A stretch of DNA of 64,000 bases from Pelagerythrobacter sp041912895 (GTDB lineage: Bacteria > Pseudomonadota > Alphaproteobacteria > Sphingomonadales > Sphingomonadaceae), in contig NZ_JAYSGI010000001.1 of the NCBI RefSeq assembly GCF_041912895.1, positions 124,001 to 188,000 of the forward strand. The letters are read 5' to 3'. The position numbers and the translations under genes were made by a program. Positions 10,410 through 18,232 of this stretch are shown here, piece after piece (the stretch's first letter is position 1; each line of letters starts with the position of its first letter). Below the pieces are notes generated by a model. The model was not told where the DNA came from and made no database searches. It saw only the letters and a program-made list of their open reading frames with translations.

Positions 10410-10937
10410 CTAAGTCTCTGGGCCGAGGGCCGGGTCGAGATCGCGCGGGCGGGTGAAGTGGACCAGCCGCCCGCGATCGGGCGCGAGATCGGCCCAGTCG
10501 TCGATGTCGAGCTCGAACACGGCGAACGTCGCGGTCGGATACTTGGCCGCCGCCTCGTCGAACAGCGCGTCCTCGGCCGACGGGGGGACGAGGGCGAACA
10601 GCACTTCCTGCAAGCCCGGGTTGTGCCCCGCGACGAGCACCGCCTGCGCCTCGCCCGCCCGCTCGCGCACCACGTCGAGGATGGTGTCCGCGCTGGCGAG
10701 GTAGAGCCGTTCGTCGAATTCCGGGGAGGCATCGGGCAGCGCCGCCTCCAGCGTCCGCCGCACCCGCTCCGCCGGGCTGGCGACGATGCGGTCGAAGGCC
10801 ACGCCATGCTCGCCGATATGCCGCCCGATCAGCCGCGCGCCCTTGCGCCCGCGCGCGTTGAGCCCACGGTCGAAATCGCGCTTGCCGATGTCGTCCCAGT
10901 CCGATTTCGCGTGGCGCAGCAGTCCCAGGATCTTCAC
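10410..10937 (-). CDS. sixA: SixA-type phosphohistidine phosphatase
   Basis: 175-residue histidine phosphatase superfamily protein of the small SixA type. The catalytic LRHAKS (Arg-His at residues 8-9) is at the N-terminus, and the second-half acid/His region AGHNPGLQE is near residue 105. SixA enzymes remove phosphate from phosphohistidine, for example on Hpt domains or PTS proteins. The start is GTG at 10937: its bases overlap the helicase stop in a GTGA, so the two genes are translationally coupled. An adjacent GTG at 10940 is possible. Whether it acts on the Hpt protein encoded at 32961 is unknown. Confidence 0.88.
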   Translation of the reverse strand: MKILGLLRHAKSDWDDIGKRDFDRGLNARGRKGARLIGRHIGEHGVAFDRIVASPAERVRRTLEAALPDASPEFDERLYLASADTILDVVRERAGEAQAVLVAGHNPGLQEVLFALVPPSAEDALFDEAAAKYPTATFAVFELDIDDWADLAPDRGRLVHFTRPRDLDPALGPET

Positions 10938-13552
10938 GACGATTGGCGGTCCTCTACAGTGCGCGCGGTTTCGCCCCCTGAAACACCGGCGGCCACGCGT
11001 TGTAAAGCCTCCGCCAGCGTCAGCCTGATGACAGGCGTGCCCGGCGGGAAGGCTGAGAGGAGGCGGCTGGGGAAGGCCGCGGACAGGACCACGAAGTGCC
11101 CGGCATCGTCCTTGCTGCGGATCAGCCGCCCGAACGCCTGCGCCAGCCGCGCGCGGATGATCCGGTCGTCGTATGCGCCGCCGCCGTTCGCTGCGCGGCG
11201 TGCGCGGTGGAGGATGTCGGGGCGCGGCCACGGCACCTGCTCCATCACCACGCAGCGCAGTGAGTGGCCGGGCACGTCGACCCCGTCGCGCAGCGCGTCG
11301 GTGCCGAGCAGGCTGGCCGCAGGATCGTCGCGGAAGATGTCGACCAGCGTGCCGGTGTCGATCGGATCGACGTGCTGGGCGTAGAGCGGCAGCCCGGCGC
11401 GCGCCAGCCGGTCGGCGATCCGCCCGTGCACCGCACGCAGGCGGCGCACCGCGGTGAACAGGCCGAGCACGCCGCCGCCCGCCGCCTCGACCAGCCGGGC
11501 GTAGGCCCCGGCAAGCGCGGGCAGGTCGCCGCGTTTGACGTCGGTGACGATCAACACCTCGGCACGGCGGGCATAGTCGAACGGACTCTCGGCGCTGGCG
11601 AGATGCGGTTCGATCTCGATGTGCCGCGTGCCCGCGCGCTCGACCGCACTACTCCAGTCCTCCCCGTCGCGAAGGGTGGCGCTGGTCAGCATGACGCCGT
11701 GCGCGGGTTCGAGCACGACGCGCGCGAACGGCTTCATCGGGTCGAGCCAGCGGCGGTGTATGCCGACATCGAACTCGCGCGCCTCGCTGCGATCGACCGC
11801 CAGCCAGTCGACGAATTCGGGATCGGCGGGGCCGCCGAGCCGGTCGAGCAGCGCTTCCCACGCCAGCAACAGGTCGATCCGCCAGGCGAGCGAATGCCGC
11901 GCGCCCTCGATCCGCGCGCGTCCCTGGCCGTCGAGCCAATCGGGCGCGTCCTCCACCACCGCTTCCAGCCGCACCGCGAGCTTGGCGAGCGGGCGGCGGA
12001 TCGCGGCCAGCGCCGCCTGCGCATGGCCCGCCGCTTCGATCACCGGGCCGGGCAACCCGGCGGCCTCGGTCTCGATGCCGTAGCCCGCCTCCTGCCCACC
12101 GCTCTCGTCGCGCGCGTAGACGCAGCCGCGCACGGCGGCGAGCAGCGCTTCGAGCGGGCCGTAGGGCTCGCCGTCGTGCAGCCGCTGGAGCCAGCCATCG
12201 GAGGGGAGGGCATGCGCCGCCTCAAGCGCGGCCTCGATCGCTTCGCCGCCCGCTTCGTCGTAGCTGGCGACGTCGGCCAGCCGCGCGGCGAGGCCCCGGC
12301 GACGGCCCTTGGACTTTCGTTCCGGCCCGACGATCCAGCGCCGCAGTTCGATCGCCTCCTGCCCGCTCAGCGCCGCGGCGAAGGTGCTGTCGGCGGCGTC
12401 GAACACGTGATGCCCCTCGTCGAACACGATCCGCGTCGGACGCTGCGCGTGGTCGCGCCCGCGCGCGGCGTTGACCATCACCAGCGCATGGTTGGCGATC
12501 ACGAGGTCGGCCTGCGCCGAGGCGCGTGCCGCGCGTTCGATGAAGCACTTTCGGTAGTGCGGACACCCGGCATAGACGCATTCGCCGCGCTGGTCGGTCA
12601 GGGCCGCGATCCCGCGCTTGCGGAACAGCGTACCCAGCCAGCCGGGCAGGTCGCCGCCGATCATGTCGCCATCACGGCTATAGGCGGCCCAGCGCGCGAC
12701 CAGATGCGCGAGGATCGCCGCGCGCCCGCCGAAGCCACCTTGCAGCGCATCTTCCAGATTGAGCAGGCACAGGTAGTTCTCGCGCCCCTTGCGCACCACG
12801 ACCGGCTGCGACCCGTCGGCGCGCCGTTCGGGCCAGGCGCGGCGGCTTTCCCCGCGAAGTTGGCGCTGGAGGTTCTTGGTATAGGTCGAGACCCACACCG
12901 TGCCTTGCGCCGCCGAGGCCCAGAGCGAAGCGGGCGCGAGGTAGCCCAGCGTCTTGCCGATCCCGGTGCCCGCCTGCGCGAGCAGCACGTGTGGCGCGCC
13001 GCGTTTGCCGCGCGGGGCGAACACCTTGCCGACATCGCGCGCGTAGGCCCGCTGCCCCTCACGCCGTTCGGAACCCGCGCCGGTGAGGTGAGCGAGCTGG
13101 GCCTCGATCTCGGGCTCCTCGATCAGCACCTGTCCGGGGGCGGGGCGCTCGGGCGCTTCCTCCCACTCTGGCAGGCGGGAGAACAGCCACTTCTCGGCCT
13201 TTTCGGGCCGCGCGACATGCGGCGCGAGGACTTGCGCCCACGGCCATCGAAGCCGCATCAGTGATTGCAGCGCCGACCACGCGCCCTCGCGCTCGACCCA
13301 GTCGTCAGCCGCGCAGGTTTCGAGCAGCACGCCTGCCGCCTGCTGGAGCAGCGCGGGAACGGCATCGTCGCTCGCCGGCTCGTCCAGATCGAGCGCATGC
13401 GCCAGTCCCCTCGGCGTCGGCACGCAAAACCGCGCAGGATGCACGAAGGCGTAGAGTTCGAGCAGGTCGAGCCCCGACAGGTCGGGGTAGCCGAGCCGCG
13501 TGGCGACGAGCGGGGCGTTGAGCAGCAGCACGGGCGTGTCGGCTGACGCCAT
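10934..13552 (-). CDS. DinG/XPD-type ATP-dependent DNA helicase with Fe-S cluster
   Basis: 872-residue superfamily 2 helicase. Walker A AQAGTGIGKT at 192-201, DEGH box at 378-381, and four cysteines between them (262, 325, 330, 336; CVYAGCPHYRKC) that should hold the [4Fe-4S] cluster of DinG/XPD helicases. Motifs III-VI follow (LTSATL, LLGTDALRDGVDVPG, QAFGRLIRS). The first 160 residues form an N-terminal extension absent from E. coli DinG but common in alphaproteobacterial homologues. The protein unwinds 5'-3' and handles R-loops or damaged forks in known cases. Start ATG 13552 has GAGG upstream. It is coupled to sixA through a GTGA overlap. A near-consensus GAAC-N7-AAAC lies at 13676-13690. 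Confidence 0.92.
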   Translation of the reverse strand: MASADTPVLLLNAPLVATRLGYPDLSGLDLLELYAFVHPARFCVPTPRGLAHALDLDEPASDDAVPALLQQAAGVLLETCAADDWVEREGAWSALQSLMRLRWPWAQVLAPHVARPEKAEKWLFSRLPEWEEAPERPAPGQVLIEEPEIEAQLAHLTGAGSERREGQRAYARDVGKVFAPRGKRGAPHVLLAQAGTGIGKTLGYLAPASLWASAAQGTVWVSTYTKNLQRQLRGESRRAWPERRADGSQPVVVRKGRENYLCLLNLEDALQGGFGGRAAILAHLVARWAAYSRDGDMIGGDLPGWLGTLFRKRGIAALTDQRGECVYAGCPHYRKCFIERAARASAQADLVIANHALVMVNAARGRDHAQRPTRIVFDEGHHVFDAADSTFAAALSGQEAIELRRWIVGPERKSKGRRRGLAARLADVASYDEAGGEAIEAALEAAHALPSDGWLQRLHDGEPYGPLEALLAAVRGCVYARDESGGQEAGYGIETEAAGLPGPVIEAAGHAQAALAAIRRPLAKLAVRLEAVVEDAPDWLDGQGRARIEGARHSLAWRIDLLLAWEALLDRLGGPADPEFVDWLAVDRSEAREFDVGIHRRWLDPMKPFARVVLEPAHGVMLTSATLRDGEDWSSAVERAGTRHIEIEPHLASAESPFDYARRAEVLIVTDVKRGDLPALAGAYARLVEAAGGGVLGLFTAVRRLRAVHGRIADRLARAGLPLYAQHVDPIDTGTLVDIFRDDPAASLLGTDALRDGVDVPGHSLRCVVMEQVPWPRPDILHRARRAANGGGAYDDRIIRARLAQAFGRLIRSKDDAGHFVVLSAAFPSRLLSAFPPGTPVIRLTLAEALQRVAAGVSGGETARTVEDRQSS

Positions 13553-13852
13553 GATCGCCTCGCCCCGCGAGCACGTGCGCGTGGCGCCGGCGTCGCGCAG
13601 CCATGATCCGGCGTGGCTGGCGTGGAGCGCGGGAAGGGGCACCGGTGCGGGCATCGGCTGACGATGGCGTGGCCGGAACGAAATGTAAACATCGCCCTCC
13701 AAGTGCGCCATTTCGGGCAACGGTTGGTCGCAGACAGTTCGCGCCCGGTCGCGAAGTCGAATGGCGAAATCACGAAAAATCAATAGTTTAGAAAATCCTG
13801 AACCCGCCGTGGACCGGAACATGGCGAAAATGTGCCGCGTTGTTTCGTCACT
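13553..13852. other. 300-bp divergent intergenic region
   Basis: Separates the divergent starts of the helicase and the Pro/Ala-rich membrane protein. It is more AT-rich than the genes, as expected for promoters on both strands. The only motif I can point to is GAACGAAATGTAAAC at 13676-13690, a 7-of-8 match to the LexA site spacing. No RNA gene, repeat or small ORF with a convincing ribosome binding site was seen. Confidence 0.5.
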
Positions 13853-14971
13853 ATGCGACACACACAGCATCTTGTTCGCAGCGCCCCCATCGCGATTGCC
13901 GCGATGCTCGCGCTTGGCACCACCCCCGTCATGGCGCAGAGCGCGCCGGCGCAGACACCCTCGGCCTCCGATCCGATCGTGCTGCAGTCGCCGGTCGCTC
14001 CGCCTGCGGCAACGCCCAATCCCGCGCCGACGACCGCGGCTCCGGTGGCTGCGCCGCGTACGACGCAGAGTACCGCTCCGACGCAACCCGCGCCGCAACA
14101 GCCGGCCATCGTGCTGGACGTGCCTCCGGCTCCTGTCGCCGAAACACAGCGTGAAGCCGCGCCCGTCAGCAACGAACGGGCGACCGCCGCTGCGCCTGCC
14201 GCCGAACCGCGTCCGGCGAGCCGCGAACGTGCTGTTCCTGACCGCGCCGCATCGAACGACGCCGCTCCGGTCGCGGCATCGGCCGATGCGCCCGTTTCGT
14301 CGACTGCCGATGACGCGCTGCTGGCCGAGCCGACCGTCGCGCCGGCTCCTTTCGCCGCAACCGCGCCCGAAGCGGTTGCAGCCGAGCCTGCGCCTGCTGG
14401 CGCTGGACCCGATTGGGTGGCGATCATCTCGCTTGCGCTCGCCGGCCTGATCCCGCTGGGTGCGATCGCCTTCGCACTGGTCTGGTTCCGTCGCCGCTCG
14501 CGCCGGGTGGATGCGCTCGAGAGCGAGGCTTACGACGAGGTCGAGTATGTCGAGGAACCGGCTGCCGAGCCTGTGCAGGCCCCGCTGGCCGACCGCGTTG
14601 CCGAACCCGTCACGCCGTCGCTCGCGTTCGATCCGGAACCGGTGCCGGTCGTGACGACTCCTGCCACCACCGCGCCGCGTGAAAACCCGATGGACGGCTA
14701 TCAGGGCCTGCCCAACAAGGGTGCGGCGGTTTCGCTGCCGGCCGAGTTGCCCAAATCGTTCGAGGAGCGCGATGCCCTTCTCAAGCGGATGATCGAGGCC
14801 GAGCCGGATCGCGCCAACCCCTTCCGTTCGGGCAAGGCCCGCGCGCGGCGCGCGCGGCTGATCCTCCAATCGCTCGGCCGGACGTTCGAGAACGTCAAGC
14901 CGCGCTTCGACCTCAGCCAGTACACCCGCAACTGGCCGGCGCTGGCGGGCCGCCGCACCTCCTTCGCCTGA
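13853..14971 (+). CDS. Pro/Ala-rich membrane protein of unknown function
   Basis: 372 residues from the ATG at 13853; an in-frame ATG at 13832 would only lengthen the basic leader. Residues 1-29 form a signal peptide ending VMAQ. Residues 30-185 are low-complexity Ala/Pro/Thr and probably extended in the periplasm. One membrane span lies at about 188-212 (WVAIISLALAGLIPLGAIAFALVWF split by a Gly-Pro kink), then basic RRRSRR and an acidic cytoplasmic tail. The last 60 residues (ERDALLKRMIEAEPDRANPFRSGKA ...) look folded and conserved. I recognise no family. It is followed by a clear terminator, so it is a single-gene unit. Confidence 0.7.
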   Translation: MRHTQHLVRSAPIAIAAMLALGTTPVMAQSAPAQTPSASDPIVLQSPVAPPAATPNPAPTTAAPVAAPRTTQSTAPTQPAPQQPAIVLDVPPAPVAETQREAAPVSNERATAAAPAAEPRPASRERAVPDRAASNDAAPVAASADAPVSSTADDALLAEPTVAPAPFAATAPEAVAAEPAPAGAGPDWVAIISLALAGLIPLGAIAFALVWFRRRSRRVDALESEAYDEVEYVEEPAAEPVQAPLADRVAEPVTPSLAFDPEPVPVVTTPATTAPRENPMDGYQGLPNKGAAVSLPAELPKSFEERDALLKRMIEAEPDRANPFRSGKARARRARLILQSLGRTFENVKPRFDLSQYTRNWPALAGRRTSFA

Positions 14972-14990
14972 TCTCGCGAGGGTCGCAGGG

Positions 14991-15023
14991 AAGGGGCGTA
15001 CCGCGAGGTGCGCCCCTTTTCCT
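14991..15023 (+). terminator. rho-independent terminator
   Basis: GGGGCG at 14993-14998 pairs with CGCCCC at 15011-15016, followed directly by TTTTCCTTT. It lies 20 bases after the stop of the Pro/Ala-rich protein gene and before lysK. Confidence 0.8.
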
Positions 15024-15048
15024 TTGTGCCGTTCGCGCTTGCAACATG

Positions 15049-15070
15049 GTGCGTGTTACGCAACACGCAC
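15049..15070 (+). promoter_or_regulatory. perfect palindrome in the lysK leader
   Basis: GTGCGTGTT (15049-15057) and AACACGCAC (15062-15070) are exact reverse complements around ACGC. The element ends four bases before the lysK ATG and replaces any visible Shine-Dalgarno sequence, so it could be an operator or an RNA hairpin that limits initiation. Confidence 0.5.
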
Positions 15071-15074
15071 GCAC

Positions 15075-16841
15075 ATGACCGAGCAGACCCTCATCGAAGC
15101 CGCCCGCGTGTCCAAGGCCTGGCCGTTCCAGGAAGCGCAGAAGCTGCTCAAGCGCTATCCCGACGGCAAGGTCGCGGCGGATGGCACGCGTGCGCCGGTA
15201 CTGTTCGAAACTGGCTACGGCCCATCGGGCCTGCCGCACATCGGCACGTTCCAGGAAGTGCTGCGCACCACGCTCGTGCGCCGCGCCTACGAGGCGCTGA
15301 TCGGCGCGAAGCCGGGCGACGGCGCGACCCGGCTGATCGCGTTCAGCGACGATATGGACGGGCTGCGCAAGGTGCCCGACAACGTCCCCAACCGCGAGAT
15401 GCTGACCGGCCACCTCGGCAAGCCGCTCACCCGGATACCGGATCCATTCGAGGCGGGGTTCGCCAGCTTCGCGCATCACAACAACGCCATGCTGCGCGAT
15501 TTCCTCGACCGGTTCGGCTTCGAATACGAGTTCGTGTCCGCCAGCGAGCGCTACAATTCGGGCGCGTTCGACGACGCGCTGCGACAGGTTCTGCGGCAGA
15601 ACCAGGCGATTCTTGACATCATGCTGCCGACCCTGCGGGAGGAGCGGCGGCGGACCTACTCGCCCGTGCTGCCGATCAGCCCAACGACCGGCGCGGTCCT
15701 GCAAGTGCCGGTCGAAGTGGTCGACGCCGAGGCGGGCATGGTGCGCTTCACCGACGAGGACGGAACGACCGTCGAGCAGTCGGCGCTGGGCGGCATGGCC
15801 AAGCTGCAATGGAAGGTCGACTGGGCGATGCGCTGGTACGCGCTGGGCGTCGATTACGAGATGTGCGGCAAGGATCTGACCGACAGCGTCACGCAGTCGG
15901 GCCGGATCGTGCAGGTGCTCGGTGGCCGCAAGCCGGAAGGGCTGATCTACGAACTGTTTCTCGACGCGAACGGCGAGAAGATCTCCAAGTCGAAGGGCAA
16001 CGGCCTGACGATCGAGGAATGGCTGACCTACGGCAGCGAAGAGAGCCTTGGCTTCTACATCTTCCCCAATCCCAAGAGCGCCAAGCAACTCCACGCCGGG
16101 GTGATCCCGCGCGCGGTCGACGATTACTGGCAGTTCCGCGAGCGGCTGGCGGAACAGCCGCTCGACAAGCAGCTCGGCAATCCGGTTTGGCACCTGCTGC
16201 GCGCGAACGGATTGTCAAAGCTGACTAGTAACGCTCCGCGAGCAGTGCAGGGTAACCCGCAGGCTCGATTGTCAACCGCAGGCAGGCTCTTGCGCAACGC
16301 TCCCGTAGCGATTGGCTACTTCAGTGGCCCCGGATCTGAACTGAGTGCCGCGGCGCCGGGGGCGGGTGACACGCTGCCCGTAACCTATGCGCTGCTGCTC
16401 AACCTCGTCGGCGTGCTCGGGGCCGGCGCGACGCGCGAGCAGGTGTGGTCGTATCTCGGCAACTACATCGCCGAGCCCGATCCGGCGAAGCACCCGGAGC
16501 TCGACGCGCTGGTCGGCACCGCGCTCGCCTACAACCGCGATTTCGTCGCCCCCACGCTGGAACGGCGTGCGCCTGCGGATAACGAAGCAGCTGCACTGCG
16601 TACGCTCGATATGGCGCTCGAGATGGTCGCGGCGGATGCGAGTGCGGAAGATCTTCAGACGATTGTCTATGAGATCGGCAAGCAGGAGGAGTTCGGGTTC
16701 GAGAGCCTGCGCGACTGGTTCAAGGCGCTTTACGAGACGCTGCTCGGCTCGCCGCAGGGGCCGCGCATGGGCAGCTTCATCGCGCTCTACGGCATCGGCA
16801 ATACCCGCAAGCTGATCGCCGAGGCGTTGGCGCGCGGGTGA
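15075..16841 (+). CDS. lysK: class I lysyl-tRNA synthetase
   Basis: 588-residue class I LysRS, which charges tRNA-Lys; alphaproteobacteria typically use this archaeal-type enzyme in place of the class II LysS. HIG at residues 55-57 and KISKSKGN at 302-309 are the class I ATP signature motifs. The C-terminal alpha-helical cage domain follows. Residues about 380-428 (DNA about 16212-16362) look like an insertion between VWHLLRANG and DTLPVTYALLLN, a junction I recall as contiguous or nearly so in relatives; this explains a length greater than usual. The ATG at 15075 is the first start that leaves the N-terminal domain complete. A hairpin covers the leader. Convergent with the oxygenase gene, 3 bases apart. 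Confidence 0.93.
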   Translation: MTEQTLIEAARVSKAWPFQEAQKLLKRYPDGKVAADGTRAPVLFETGYGPSGLPHIGTFQEVLRTTLVRRAYEALIGAKPGDGATRLIAFSDDMDGLRKVPDNVPNREMLTGHLGKPLTRIPDPFEAGFASFAHHNNAMLRDFLDRFGFEYEFVSASERYNSGAFDDALRQVLRQNQAILDIMLPTLREERRRTYSPVLPISPTTGAVLQVPVEVVDAEAGMVRFTDEDGTTVEQSALGGMAKLQWKVDWAMRWYALGVDYEMCGKDLTDSVTQSGRIVQVLGGRKPEGLIYELFLDANGEKISKSKGNGLTIEEWLTYGSEESLGFYIFPNPKSAKQLHAGVIPRAVDDYWQFRERLAEQPLDKQLGNPVWHLLRANGLSKLTSNAPRAVQGNPQARLSTAGRLLRNAPVAIGYFSGPGSELSAAAPGAGDTLPVTYALLLNLVGVLGAGATREQVWSYLGNYIAEPDPAKHPELDALVGTALAYNRDFVAPTLERRAPADNEAAALRTLDMALEMVAADASAEDLQTIVYEIGKQEEFGFESLRDWFKALYETLLGSPQGPRMGSFIALYGIGNTRKLIAEALARG

Positions 16842-16844
16842 AGC

Positions 16845-17513
16845 CTAGCCCCACTTGCGGGTGCGGTACCACTTGGTGATGACGTATTTCACGCCGCTTT
16901 CGACCGGCGTTCCGGCGTGGATCGTATCGTCGTTCGGCGAGCCGTCGGGCAGGGCATTGTTCCACGCCAGCAGCACGCCGGGCTTGGGCGGGATCTTGAT
17001 CCCGACCTCGGTGAAGTGCGTCTCGCCCCCGGCCTCGACCTCGTTGAGGAAGGCCATCGCGGTCCACGATCGCTGCCCGCCGCGCTTGCGCTCTGACTTC
17101 CAGTAGTCCTCGGTGGTGTAGAACCAGTCGTTGTGCGGCTTGAACTGCTGGCCGGGCATGTAGCGCTGGCCCTGGATCGCCTCCCCCGTCTCGGCCTTCA
17201 TGCCGAGCAGGTCGTCGATCCGGCGCGAAATGCCCGCGACGAACAGATCGCGCGGATCGAGATTGCCCGAATACGAGGTGCGGAAGCCAGTCGAATAGTC
17301 GGCATCGAACAGCGTGCTGGGTTCCGCCACCGCATCGATCATCAGGATCAGCCGCTGGCACTCGGCCGCGCCGAGGAAGTCGCCGAAAGCGTAGATCTCC
17401 GCCTTGTCGGTATCGATTTTGTAAGCCTGCGGATCGGCGCCGAGGCGCTTTCGCACCGAAGCACCTACGCGCTTCAGCGCGTCCTGGTCGGGGATGGTGG
17501 CCGTCTTCTTCAT
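16845..17513 (-). CDS. prolyl 4-hydroxylase-like 2-oxoglutarate/Fe(II) oxygenase
   Basis: 222-residue dioxygenase of the P4H alpha-subunit catalytic fold. Iron ligands are His127 and Asp129 (HND) and His199 (TIHAGTPV); Lys209 (SGVKYVITKWYR) should bind the 2-oxoglutarate carboxylate. No signal peptide, so it probably acts on a cytosolic protein or small substrate. The start ATG at 17513 is chosen because the next upstream ATG (about 17585) would run into the divergent cytochrome b561 leader. Divergent from cytochrome b561 with 75 bases between starts. The exact substrate cannot be inferred. Confidence 0.88.
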   Translation of the reverse strand: MKKTATIPDQDALKRVGASVRKRLGADPQAYKIDTDKAEIYAFGDFLGAAECQRLILMIDAVAEPSTLFDADYSTGFRTSYSGNLDPRDLFVAGISRRIDDLLGMKAETGEAIQGQRYMPGQQFKPHNDWFYTTEDYWKSERKRGGQRSWTAMAFLNEVEAGGETHFTEVGIKIPPKPGVLLAWNNALPDGSPNDDTIHAGTPVESGVKYVITKWYRTRKWG

Positions 17514-17588
17514 CGAGGCCTTCCCTACCAGCGCCAGGGTGTGCTTCAAGGTCCGATGCGACACAGACGGTTCGAAGGGAGACATGCG

Positions 17589-18146
17589 GTGAACGAAGCT
17601 GCGGGACGCCGATATTCGAAAGTGGCGATGGCGCTGCACTGGCTCCTCGCGATCGGGGTGATCGCGCAATGGCGGCTCGCCGTTGCAGGGGAGAACGCGC
17701 CCAGCGACGAAGCGGGGAGTGCGATCATGGCGAACCATTTTTCGCTCGGCATCGTGGTGATGCTGGTCGCGCTGGCGCGACTCGCCTGGCGGCTGGTGCG
17801 GCCCAATCCGCCGCTCGCGGCCGATCTCGCGGCTTGGGAACGGTGGCTGGCGAAGGTCACCCATACGCTGTTCTACGTGCTCCTGATCGGGATGCCGCTG
17901 GCCGGGTGGTACGCGATGTCGAAATACGGCACCGGCGTGGATGTGTTCGGCCTATTCGCCTTGCCCGCGCTGCCGGTAGCGACCGATCCCGAAGGCGCGG
18001 GCGACGTGTTCGGTTTCCATGCCGCGGCGGGGATCGCGCTGCTGGTGCTTGCCGCGATCCATGTGCTCGGCGCGCTCAAGCACACGCTGATCGACCGTGA
18101 CGGCAACCTGTTTCGCATGCTGCCGTTCGGCACGCCGAAGGCCTGA
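17589..18146 (+). CDS. cytochrome b561-type membrane protein
   Basis: 185-residue four-helix cytochrome b561 of the bacterial (CybB/YceJ-like) type, an inner-membrane di-haem electron carrier that oxidises quinol. The opening RYSKVAMALHW carries the first haem-ligand His; others are in ANHFSLG, FGFHAAAG and IHVLGALKH. The GTG at 17589 is preferred over the ATG at 17628 because AAGGGAG stands eight bases before it and the first helix then starts normally. It ends 9 bases before a hairpin terminator pair and is convergent with the RcnB-like gene. Confidence 0.88.
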   Translation: MNEAAGRRYSKVAMALHWLLAIGVIAQWRLAVAGENAPSDEAGSAIMANHFSLGIVVMLVALARLAWRLVRPNPPLAADLAAWERWLAKVTHTLFYVLLIGMPLAGWYAMSKYGTGVDVFGLFALPALPVATDPEGAGDVFGFHAAAGIALLVLAAIHVLGALKHTLIDRDGNLFRMLPFGTPKA

Positions 18147-18154
18147 CGCAAGAA

Positions 18155-18218
18155 CCCCCGCCGGCGCGGGCCGACGGGGGCTTGCAAAGGGCTGCCGGGC
18201 TGAGAGGCCCCGGCAGCC
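18155..18218. terminator. two hairpins between convergent genes
   Basis: CCCCCG (18155-18160) pairs with CGGGGG (18175-18180), and GGCTGCCGGG (18190-18199) pairs perfectly over 10 bp with CCCGGCAGCC (18209-18218). Together they separate cytochrome b561 (plus) from the RcnB-like gene (minus). Confidence 0.7.
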
Positions 18219-18232
18219 TTGGGAAACGCGCG

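Noticed and set aside
10934..10937. Frameshift between helicase and sixA
   Set aside because: The GTGA overlap is an ordinary coupled stop/start; both proteins are complete with proper family ends.
13676..13690. Second LexA box in front of the DinG-type helicase
   Set aside because: GAAC-N7-AAAC has one mismatch in eight fixed bases and lies more than 120 bases from the start; too weak to call, though a damage-inducible helicase would make sense.
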